DNA of 5,114 bases from positions 1 to 5,114 of the forward strand of contig JAITHX010000022.1 in the NCBI GenBank assembly GCA_031279735.1, given 5' to 3'. Under the pieces are notes generated by a model. The model was not told the DNA's origin and did no database searches. It worked only from the letters and a program-made list of their open reading frames with translations. The translations under genes were made by a program, and so were the position numbers. The first letter of the stretch is position 1. Each line of letters starts with the position of its first letter. Shown in pieces: positions 1-5,114 of the stretch. This DNA comes from Prevotellaceae bacterium. GTDB taxonomy: Bacteria; Bacteroidota; Bacteroidia; Bacteroidales; UBA932.

Positions 1-120
1 ACTCGGAATGCAAGCCATTATTACGGCTCAAAAGCTAAAGGAAATAACGATAATCCCTGCTTTTAATTTTTGAATTTTCTGCCAAATATTACACGAATTT
101 GGGGCGTAAGGTACCTAAAT
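1..120. other. Intergenic stretch with no recognised feature
   Basis: I see no open reading frame with a plausible start, no RNA gene and no convincing promoter here. The stretch has moderate AT content and lies downstream of ftsY, beyond the AT-rich repeat. Whatever gene lies to its left is outside the window. Confidence 0.5.
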
Positions 121-215
121 TATGAATTATGAATTGCCTGACGGAAAGTCGGACGGTTCATAATTCTCCCTGCGTCCGTCAGGTAATTCTTAATTCTTAA
201 TTTTTAATTCTTAAT
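121..215 (-). repeat. AT-rich heptad repeat with GC-rich foldback core, abutting the ftsY stop codon
   Basis: Read on the minus strand (the ftsY direction), the element begins at the base after the ftsY TGA. It consists of about four tandem 7-base units of the form ATTAARA (215-185), then a core starting CCTGACGGACGC, and it ends in two ATTCATA-type heptads. The core folds back: 131-145 (GAATTGCCTGACGGA) pairs with 175-189 at 14 of 15 positions around a 29-base loop, and the pairing extends imperfectly into the AT-rich arms. Bases 166-215 match 4721-4770 inverted at 47 of 50 positions. No transposase is present, so it looks like a small non-autonomous dispersed (MITE-like or REP-like) element. 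No T-run follows the hairpin in the ftsY direction, so it is not a textbook terminator, although it could stabilise the 3' end of the mRNA. Confidence 0.8.
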
Positions 216-1172
216 TCAGAGCTGTTGTCTGAAAAGCGAGTTCACAAATTCTTTTTTATTAAAGATTTGGAGGTCGTCGATACCTTCGCCGACGCCGATG
301 AATTTCACGGGGATATTGAATTTGTCGGAGATGCCTATGACTACGCCGCCTTTTGCGGTGCCGTCGAGTTTGGTGAGAGCCATTGCGGTCACATTAGTTG
401 CTTTGGTAAATTCTTCGGCTTGCCGGAAGGCATTTTGTCCGGTCGAGCCGTCGAGCACCAGAAGGACTTCGTGGGGCGCGTCGGGGATAATCTTTTGTAT
501 GACTTTGCTCATTTTGGAGAGTTCGTTCATCAGATTCACCTTGTTGTGCAGTCGTCCCGCCGTGTCGATAAGCACCACGTCGGCGTTGTTTGCCACGGCG
601 GACTTCACCGTGTCGAAAGCCACCGAAGCGGGGTCGGCGCCCTGTTTTTGCTTGATGATAGGGACGGCGGCTCTTTCCGACCAGATTGTAAGCTGATCGA
701 CTGCGGCGGCGCGAAAAGTGTCGGCGGCGCCGAGAAACACTTTTTTTCCGTCGTTTTTCAATTGCGAGGCGATTTTGCCCACGGTGGTTGTTTTTCCCGC
801 TCCGTTGACGCCCACGACCAGCACCACGTAGGGTTTTTTCGAGAAGTCGAAGGGGATGAGACTGTCGGCGGAACCGTTTTCTTCGAGCAGATTTTCGATT
901 TCCTCCTTAAGGATGACGTTGAGTTCGCCGACGTTCATATATTTGTCGCGAGCCGCGCGCTGCTGGATGCGTTCGATGATTTTCAGCGTGGTTTCCACGC
1001 CCACGTCGGAGGAGATAAGGATTTCTTCGAGTTCGTCGAGCACGGCATCGTCAACCTTTGAGCGTCCCGCTACGGTTCTCGACAGTTTTCCGAAGAAACT
1101 TTCCTTTGTTTTTTTCAGACCCTTGTCCAAATTTTCCTTCTTTTCCTTTGAAAAGATTCCAAAAAATCCCAT
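216..1172 (-). CDS. ftsY: Signal recognition particle receptor FtsY
   Basis: A 318-residue SRP-family GTPase, the receptor that docks Ffh-bound ribosomes at the inner membrane for co-translational insertion of membrane proteins. The helical N domain covers about residues 25-100. The NG-type GTPase domain then shows every signature: P-loop GVNGAGKT (121-128), DTFRAAAVDQL (151-161), DTAGR (203-207), TKLDGTAKGG (267-276) and GVGEGIDDL (293-301). The E. coli-type long acidic A domain is absent. A short Lys-rich amphipathic N-terminus (MGFFGIFSKEKKE) probably contacts the membrane, which is normal for compact FtsY proteins. The chosen ATG gives the expected MGFFG-type start and lies 25 bases after the prfB stop. 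No Shine-Dalgarno sequence is visible, as is usual in Bacteroidota. I see no promoter in the 25-base gap, so co-transcription with prfB is likely. The stop is TGA, so it is read by the neighbouring gene's product, RF2. The gene is intact. Confidence 0.97.
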   Translation of the reverse strand: MGFFGIFSKEKKENLDKGLKKTKESFFGKLSRTVAGRSKVDDAVLDELEEILISSDVGVETTLKIIERIQQRAARDKYMNVGELNVILKEEIENLLEENGSADSLIPFDFSKKPYVVLVVGVNGAGKTTTVGKIASQLKNDGKKVFLGAADTFRAAAVDQLTIWSERAAVPIIKQKQGADPASVAFDTVKSAVANNADVVLIDTAGRLHNKVNLMNELSKMSKVIQKIIPDAPHEVLLVLDGSTGQNAFRQAEEFTKATNVTAMALTKLDGTAKGGVVIGISDKFNIPVKFIGVGEGIDDLQIFNKKEFVNSLFRQQL

Positions 1173-1197
1173 GATTGTCGTTTAATTCGTTAAATGT

Positions 1198-2296
1198 TCA
1201 TTGTTCTTCGCCGGCGCCCGACTGCATCAGGTAGCTTTTCATGAAATCGTTCAAGTCGCCGTCGAGCACTGCCTGAGTGTCGGAAGTTTCGTGGTTTGTC
1301 CGCAAGTCCTTCACCATTTTGTAGGGATGCAGAACATAGCTTCTGATTTGCGATCCCCATTCTATCTTGCGTTTTTTTCCTTCCAGTTCGGCTTCCATTT
1401 CCTTGCGTTTGCGGAGTTCGAGTTCGTAGAGATGCGACTTGAGTATTCGGAGGGCATTTTGTCTGTTGTCGAACTGAGAGCGTGTTTCGGTGTTTTCGAC
1501 CACTATTCCCGTCGGGAGATGCTTCACGCGGACGCCGGTTTCGACTTTGTTCACGTTTTGTCCTCCGGCGCCGCTCGACCGGTAGGTATCCCATTCGAGG
1601 TCGGCGGGATTGATGTTGATTTCGATAGTATCGTCCACTGCCGGCGAGACGAAAACCGAAGCGAACGAGGTTTGCCTCTTTCCCTGAGCGTTGAAAGGCG
1701 AGATTCGCACAAGCCGATGCACTCCGTTTTCGGCTTTGAGGAAGCCGTAGGCGAGTTCGCCCTCAAATTCCATGGTGACGGATTTTATTCCGGCATCGTC
1801 GCCGTTGAGCAGGTCGGCGACGAAAGTCTTGTATCCGTTGCGTTCGCCCCAGCGCAGATACATTCGCATCAGCATCTCCGCCCAGTCCTGACTTTCGGTG
1901 CCTCCGGCGCCGGAGTTGATTTTCATGATGGCGCCCAGCTTGTCCTCTTCCGCGCCGAGCATGTTGCGCATTTCGATGTCTTCGATTATTGCAACGGTCA
2001 GGCTGTATTGCCTGTCGAGTTCGCCGTCGGCTGCGGGGTCTTCCTTCGCGAAGTCGAGCATGACGGTCAGGTCATCTACAGCTTCGACGGCACGGTCGAA
2101 CGCCGTTATCCACGATTTGAGCGATGCCGCTTTTTTTAGCTGGGCTTCCGCATCTTTGGGGCTGTCCCAGAAATTCGGAGCCAGAGTTCTCTGTTCTTCT
2201 TCTTCGAGTCTGATGCGTTTGACATCTATGTCAAAGACACCTCCTCAGGGTTGATACGCGCTCGCTCAACACCTTGATCTGTTCTGTACTTATCAT
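1198..2296 (-). CDS. prfB: Peptide chain release factor 2, expressed by programmed +1 frameshift
   Basis: RF2 recognises UGA and UAA stop codons in the ribosomal A site and triggers peptide release. The gene is split over two frames. Frame 0 starts at ATG 2296-2294 and encodes MISTEQIKVLSERVSTLRRCL (21 codons), then meets TGA at 2233-2231. Skipping one base (2233) after CTT continues at GAC (2232) for 344 codons to TGA at 1200-1198. The product has 365 residues, the same length as E. coli RF2. The post-shift sequence starts DIDVKRIRLEEEEQRTLAPN, a normal RF2 N-domain. The stop-recognition tripeptide SPF is at about residues 199-201 and the catalytic GGQ at about 244-246. The residue four before the first Gly of GGQ is Ser, unlike the Thr of E. 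coli K-12. The C-terminal WGSQIRSYVLHPYKMVKDLR block is also typical. A caller that ignores the shift would start at internal ATG 2061 and lose the N domain. Predicted control is autoregulatory: low RF2 slows UGA reading and favours the shift. Confidence 0.96.
2231..2245 (-). promoter_or_regulatory. prfB: prfB programmed +1 frameshift signal
   Basis: On the minus strand the sequence is AGGAGG TGT CTT TGA followed by C. This has the same parts and spacing as the E. coli cassette (AGGGGG TAT CTT TGA C). There is an internal Shine-Dalgarno element (2245-2240, extending to AGGAGGT), a slippery CTT leucine codon (2236-2234) and a poorly terminating TGAC (2233-2230). The tRNA is expected to slip from CUU to UUU. 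The reading frames on either side both encode recognisable RF2 sequence, which shows the shift is functional and not a sequencing error. Confidence 0.95.
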
Positions 2297-2331
2297 TATT
2301 TTTCATTTAAAATTTTCGACATTTACGGCTG

Positions 2332-2339
2332 CAAAGATA
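2332..2339 (-). promoter_or_regulatory. Putative prfB-ftsY promoter (-7 box)
   Basis: On the minus strand the sequence reads TATCTTTG, an exact match to the Bacteroidota sigma-ABfr -7 consensus TAnnTTTG. It ends 35 bases before the prfB ATG, predicting a leader of about 30 bases. I see no good TTTG -33 box at the expected distance upstream, so the promoter may be weak or need an activator. The frameshift, and not the leader, seems to be the main control point. Confidence 0.6.
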
Positions 2340-2352
2340 TAACTAATTCGGG

Positions 2353-2362
2353 AATCCGGATT
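2353..2362. promoter_or_regulatory. Perfect 10-base palindrome between the divergent promoters, possible operator
   Basis: AATCCGGATT is perfectly self-complementary and sits between the two outward-facing -7 boxes (2332-2339 and 2396-2403). A dimeric regulator binding here could reach both promoters. A 10-base palindrome can occur by chance, and I know no regulator with this site, so this is only a candidate. Confidence 0.25.
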
Positions 2363-2371
2363 TTTTCTCCG

Positions 2372-2403
2372 TTTCGATTTGGCGCAGCATTACATTATCT
2401 TTG
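2372..2403 (+). promoter_or_regulatory. Putative promoter of the AAA+ ATPase gene
   Basis: TATCTTTG at 2396-2403 matches the Bacteroidota -7 consensus TAnnTTTG exactly. A TTTC at 2372-2375 matches three of four bases of the -33 TTTG box with a 20-base spacer, within the usual 19-21. Transcription would begin near 2410. This argues against the in-frame TTG at 2401 as the start codon, because it overlaps the -7 box. Confidence 0.6.
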
Positions 2404-2460
2404 CGGCTCGAAACGTTAATCGACACGGAAGTTATTAAATGTCAAAAACAATGCATTGCA

Positions 2461-4179
2461 ATGAAAAAAACAATAGATGCCGATAAGGCAACAGAAAAAG
2501 ACGCCGGCAAAGCAACCGGCAAAACAACGGGCAAAACAACGGAAAAAAGCAAGCGGAAATCACGGCTGAATCTGCTGGGACACTTCGAGCGAATTGTCGA
2601 ACTGTCGGAAAATTCGGGATTGAGCGACGAGTTCTTCGCGGATGCCAAACCCCACATCGACTACGTAAAGCGATGTCTGCATCTCAACGACGTGCAGTCC
2701 ATCTTCCTTGCGCATTTCGTGGATCAAAGCGACGAATACAACATTCGGCTGAGCGAAATAGCGAAAACGGTCAAATGTCGCAACGTGAGACTTGTCAAAT
2801 ATATGGACGACATCGACGAACTCGAAAAGCGCCGCTATGTGCGATGCAGCCGGGAAGGAGGCATTTCCTATCGAATCCCCCGCGAAGTTCTCGACGCGCT
2901 GAGAAAAAACACGGAATACAAGCCCGAAAGCAAGAAAAACATCTCCATAGGCGATTTCTTCGCCTTCGCCGAACAGCTGTTCGACGAACGCAGCAACAGC
3001 GAACTCACTTTCAGCGCCATGGTTTACGAAATAAACATCCTGCTGGCGGAGAATCCGCATCTGGAAATCGCCAGAAAACTGACAGAGTACAATCTCGCGG
3101 ACGACGACGAAATACTGCTCCTGCTCTTCTGCTCCCTTTTTGTTTACAACAACGACGATTGCGTCATGTATCACGACTTCGAAAAACTCTACGACAGAAT
3201 ACGTTTCCGGCGCATTGTGAAATCTTTGACCGACAAGGAAAACAGACTCTTCGACGACGGTCTCATAGAACATGCCGGCGGCGACGGCTTCGGCGACCGG
3301 GAAAGATTCAAACTGACCGCTAAAGCTAAAAACGAACTGCTCGGCGAACTGAATATAGTGGAAAAACAGGTGGAAAACAGGACCGGACTGATTCTCTCCG
3401 CCTCCATCGTTGTCAAGGAAATGTTCTACAACGAAAACGAACGGAAACAGATCGACCGGCTTATCTCGCTCCTCGACGAGGAAAACTTCAAATGCATAGT
3501 GGATCGACTTCGCGACAGGGGAATGAGCACCGGCTTCGCCTGCCTGTTCCACGGAGCGCCCGGCACGGGCAAAACCGAAACCGTCTATCAAATCGCGCGC
3601 CTCACCGGACGCGACATTATGCCGGTTGATGTCTCGCAGACCAAAAGCATGTGGTTCGGCGAAAGCGAAAAGAAAATCAAGGAGGTTTTCGATCGCTACA
3701 AAACCTACGCCAGCTCCTCCCGAATCGCCCCGCTCCTGCTGTTCAACGAAGCCGACGCCGTGATAGGCAAACGCAAGGACACCAATTCAAGCACTGTGGC
3801 GCAAACCGAAAACGCCATTCAGAACATCATCCTGCAGGAAATGGAAAACCTCGAAGGCATAATGATAGCCACCACCAACCTGACGCGGAACTTCGACCAG
3901 GCGTTTGAACGCCGATTCCTCTACAAAATCGAGTTCAACAAGCCCTCGCTCGAAGCCAAACGTCAAATTTGGAAGTCGATTCTCCCTTCCGTCTCCGACG
4001 ACGACGTGGAACGGCTCGCCGCCGGCTTCGACTTCAGCGGCGGACAAATAGAAAACGTAGCGCGCAAATACACCGTCGATACCATCATCTCCGGATGCGA
4101 ACCGGCATTTGAAACGCTCGAAGATTACTGCAAGCACGAAACATCGGAAAAACAACGCCTCAAAATGGGATTCCGTTAA
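2461..4179 (+). CDS. Winged-helix AAA+ family ATPase with Asn-type Walker B
   Basis: A 572-residue cytoplasmic protein of unknown specific role. Residues 8-34 are a Lys/Thr-rich low-complexity tail built on a four-residue period. About 70-150 look like a winged-helix domain (YNIRLSEIAKTVKCRNVRLVKYMDDIDELEKRRYV, then a wing). About 160-295 are mostly helical and end in a possible second winged helix. The AAA+ core spans about 355-572: Walker A GAPGTGKT (365-372), pore-loop-like KSMWFGESEKK (395-405), Walker B LLLFNE (425-430) with Asn429 replacing the usual Asp, sensor 1 Asn in ATTN (470-473), arginine-finger region FERRF (482-486), and sensor 2 region SGGQIENVARK (526-536). From memory, FNEAD and GGQIEN recur in a Bacteroidota AAA+ family, so the Asn is probably a family trait and not damage. 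I chose ATG 2461 because an upstream in-frame TTG (2401) lies in the promoter. There is no Shine-Dalgarno. It could be a remodelling or DNA-linked ATPase; I do not assign a gene name. Confidence 0.9.
   Translation: MKKTIDADKATEKDAGKATGKTTGKTTEKSKRKSRLNLLGHFERIVELSENSGLSDEFFADAKPHIDYVKRCLHLNDVQSIFLAHFVDQSDEYNIRLSEIAKTVKCRNVRLVKYMDDIDELEKRRYVRCSREGGISYRIPREVLDALRKNTEYKPESKKNISIGDFFAFAEQLFDERSNSELTFSAMVYEINILLAENPHLEIARKLTEYNLADDDEILLLLFCSLFVYNNDDCVMYHDFEKLYDRIRFRRIVKSLTDKENRLFDDGLIEHAGGDGFGDRERFKLTAKAKNELLGELNIVEKQVENRTGLILSASIVVKEMFYNENERKQIDRLISLLDEENFKCIVDRLRDRGMSTGFACLFHGAPGTGKTETVYQIARLTGRDIMPVDVSQTKSMWFGESEKKIKEVFDRYKTYASSSRIAPLLLFNEADAVIGKRKDTNSSTVAQTENAIQNIILQEMENLEGIMIATTNLTRNFDQAFERRFLYKIEFNKPSLEAKRQIWKSILPSVSDDDVERLAAGFDFSGGQIENVARKYTVDTIISGCEPAFETLEDYCKHETSEKQRLKMGFR
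2482..2553 (+). repeat. In-frame 12-base tandem repeat in the ATPase N-terminus
   Basis: Six consecutive 12-base units encode DKAT, EKDA, GKAT, GKTT, GKTT and EKSK. The two central GKTT units (2518-2529 and 2530-2541) are identical (GGCAAAACAACG), and the unit before them (2506-2517) differs at two bases. The repeat keeps the reading frame, so copy-number change would lengthen or shorten a basic, probably disordered tail without breaking the protein. Confidence 0.75.
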
Positions 4180-4231
4180 TAATGCACCAGACCACACATA
4201 TTTTTTGCCTTTATAAACATGCAGCCAAGCG

Positions 4232-4732
4232 ATGAAAGATTTTGCAGCCATAGACTTTGAAACAGCAAACATGTACCGCTCAAGCATCTGCAGCGCGGGC
4301 ATAGTGATAGTGCGCAACGGCGAAATAGCCGAAAAAATATACGAACTTATCCGTCCGGAACCGGAATGGTATTCGTATTGGAACACGCAAATACACGGAT
4401 TGACAGCCGAAGACACCGCCGGCAAACCGGTGTTCCCCGAAGTATGGGCGCGAATCGCCCCGCTCATAGCCGGACTTCCGCTCGCAGCCCACAACAGCCC
4501 GTTCGACGAAAGCTGTCTGCGAGCCGTCCACAGCGTTTACGGCATGGACTATCCCGACTATGAGTTCCATTGCACCTGTCGCGCCTCCCGAAGAACGTTC
4601 GGAAAAACTCTGTCAAACCACAAGCTCCACACCGTCGCCGAACGCTGCGGCTACAATTTGCGAAACCACCACCACGCCCTCGCCGACGCGGAAGCCTGCG
4701 CATGGATAGCGCTTGCTTTAATTAAGAATTAA
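4232..4732 (+). CDS. DEDDh-family 3'-5' exonuclease (DnaQ-like)
   Basis: A 166-residue single-domain nuclease of the DnaQ/epsilon RNase H-like fold, which removes nucleotides from 3' ends using two metal ions. The catalytic set is visible: Exo I FAAIDFETAN with Asp8 and Glu10, Exo II AAHNSPFDESCL with Asp92, and Exo III HHALADAEAC with His147 and Asp152 (H-x4-D, so DEDDh and not DEDDy). The QIHGLTAED segment (53-61) after the first strands is typical of this family. It lacks a polymerase, BRCT or other extra domain, so it is not replicative epsilon by itself. The substrate (DNA, RNA or a small nucleic acid) cannot be told from sequence. The gene starts 52 bases after the ATPase stop on the same strand and could share its transcript. 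No Shine-Dalgarno is seen. The last residues (LIKN) and the TAA stop lie at the start of a dispersed AT-rich repeat, so the native C-terminus may have been altered by repeat insertion, well after the active site. Confidence 0.92.
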   Translation: MKDFAAIDFETANMYRSSICSAGIVIVRNGEIAEKIYELIRPEPEWYSYWNTQIHGLTAEDTAGKPVFPEVWARIAPLIAGLPLAAHNSPFDESCLRAVHSVYGMDYPDYEFHCTCRASRRTFGKTLSNHKLHTVAERCGYNLRNHHHALADAEACAWIALALIKN

Positions 4733-4798
4733 AAATTAAAAATTAAGAATTGCCTGACGGACGCGGGGAGGAATGAAACAATTAAGAATTAGGAATTG
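4721..4798 (+). repeat. AT-rich heptad repeat, second copy, overlapping the exonuclease stop codon
   Basis: This has the same organisation as the element after ftsY, in inverted orientation. About four ATTAARA heptads (4721-4751) are followed by GCCTGACGGACGC and GGGAG. It then ends after a short spacer with two more heptads and ATTG (4781-4798). Bases 4721-4770 match 215-166 at 47 of 50 positions. This copy is shorter: the second CCTGACGG arm that gives the other copy its foldback is absent. It starts before the exonuclease stop (4730-4732) and supplies that stop. Confidence 0.8.
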
Positions 4799-4936
4799 TT
4801 TAGGGATGTGTTAGAAACAGATTTAAATCCGCTCTACTCTACTATCATCTGTCACATCTAAAAGACCTCGTCGCGCAGGCGATCGTCAATCTCTTTTTTC
4901 GGTTCTACTGGGAATTGTGTGGAAAAAGCTTGCGTG
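4799..4936. other. Intergenic stretch with no recognised gene
   Basis: This lies between the AT-rich repeat and the terminator-like hairpin. It includes a short CTCTA direct repeat (4832-4841) and no plausible open reading frame with a start codon. A 27-codon open stretch on the minus strand (4941-4858) is discussed among the rejected items. Confidence 0.5.
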
Positions 4937-4962
4937 TTTTTTCACCGCGTTGCGGTGTTTTT
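4937..4962 (+). terminator. Intrinsic-terminator-like hairpin
   Basis: CACCGC (4943-4948) and GCGGTG (4952-4957) form a perfect 6-base-pair GC-rich stem with a three-base GTT loop. A T-run follows on the plus strand (4958-4962), and another T-run precedes the stem. The orientation fits termination of plus-strand transcripts from the ATPase/exonuclease pair, though it lies about 200 bases past the exonuclease stop. It could equally be part of the adjacent GC-rich repeat. Confidence 0.5.
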
Positions 4963-4970
4963 GTAACGCA

Positions 4971-5114
4971 AGGGGCGCAGAGGCTTCGCAAGGGGCGCAA
5001 GGGCTTCGCGTCCTTTGCGAAGAGCTCCGGCTGCCGGTCTTGATCCGCAACCTCCAACGACCGTGCGCACAGGACGCGAAGCCCTTGCGTCCTCTGCGAA
5101 GCCTCCGCGCCCCT
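4971..5114. repeat. Large GC-rich inverted repeat with 43-base arms
   Basis: Bases 4971-5013 are the reverse complement of 5072-5114 at 39 of 43 positions, with a 58-base spacer. Within the left arm, two 20-base units (4971-4990 and 4991-5010) are tandem copies matching at 17 of 20 positions, each of the form AGGGGCGCA followed by GGCTTCGC. The motifs GCGAAG and CTTCGC recur in both arms. It is non-coding, with no terminal transposase gene in view. The right arm reaches the last base of the window, so the element may continue. It resembles a dispersed palindromic intergenic repeat. Confidence 0.8.

Noticed and set aside
131..189. Foldback as an intrinsic terminator for ftsY
   Set aside because: The stem is not followed by a T-run in the ftsY direction and its loop is 29 bases, so it does not meet the usual terminator pattern.
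225..1061. Long plus-strand open frame (278 codons) opposite ftsY
   Set aside because: It is exactly antisense to a certain FtsY gene. Its His/Phe/Val-rich protein has no recognisable motif and is what the reverse strand of this codon usage produces.
1198..2061. prfB as a 287-residue gene starting at internal ATG 2061
   Set aside because: This would remove the N domain. The upstream +1 frame and the frame-0 leader both encode RF2 sequence joined by a canonical frameshift site, giving the normal 365 residues.
1201..2139. Plus-strand open frame (312 codons) opposite prfB
   Set aside because: It is antisense to verified RF2 coding sequence, has no family motif and no promoter, and is explained by codon bias.
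2401..2460. Upstream TTG start (2401) for the AAA+ ATPase
   Set aside because: It lies inside the predicted -7 box, so the codon would not be in the transcript. The ATG at 2461 starts a plausible Lys-rich N-terminus.
2560..3591. Minus-strand open frame (343 codons) opposite the AAA+ ATPase
   Set aside because: The plus strand encodes clear AAA+ motifs. The antisense protein has none and is a shadow.
4180..4231. Possible internal promoter (TATTTTTTG) before the exonuclease
   Set aside because: The spacing within the box is one base too long for TAnnTTTG and no -33 element is visible. It is probably only an AT-rich spacer.
4858..4941. Minus-strand 27-codon open stretch ending in EIDDRLRDEVF and a TAG, resembling the tail of a gene
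   Set aside because: It has no start codon, is closed upstream by a TGA inside the terminator-like hairpin, and matches no family I recognise. It could be a remnant of a decayed gene but cannot be supported.

Overview
The window looks like chromosomal DNA from a Bacteroidota bacterium, probably Bacteroidales. Three things point there. The promoter -7 boxes match TAnnTTTG, starts lack Shine-Dalgarno sequences, and the FtsY, RF2 and AAA+ proteins have the wording typical of that phylum. I could not search a database, so the placement rests on motif recognition.

Layout: positions 1-215 are non-coding and end in an AT-rich foldback repeat (about 121-215). Two housekeeping genes follow on the minus strand and are transcribed right to left. 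prfB (2296 down to 1198, release factor 2) is read through a programmed +1 frameshift at an in-frame TGA (2233-2231). ftsY (1172 down to 216, SRP receptor GTPase) starts 25 bases after the prfB stop. The 164-base gap 2297-2460 holds two divergent promoters. To its right, on the plus strand, lie a 572-residue winged-helix/AAA+ ATPase (2461-4179) and, 52 bases later, a small DEDDh 3'-5' exonuclease (4232-4732).

A second copy of the AT-rich repeat starts inside the last codons of the exonuclease gene. It matches the copy after ftsY at 47 of 50 positions in opposite orientation, so the four-gene block is bracketed by inverted copies, each directly at a stop codon. The last 380 bases contain no convincing gene. 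They hold an intrinsic-terminator-like hairpin (4937-4962) and a large GC-rich inverted repeat with 43-base arms (4971-5013 and 5072-5114) that runs to the window edge.

How the genes relate: prfB and ftsY are probably co-transcribed and serve translation termination and membrane-protein targeting. The AAA+ ATPase and exonuclease are a possible co-transcribed accessory pair of unknown purpose. Strongest observations: the complete prfB frameshift cassette with its perfect Shine-Dalgarno element in a lineage that seldom uses one, the stop-codon-abutting heptad repeats, and the AAA+ protein with Asn in place of the Walker B Asp. I see no CRISPR array, tRNA, rRNA, transposase or clear phage gene. 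The idea of a novel system rests only on the AAA+/exonuclease pairing and is speculative.
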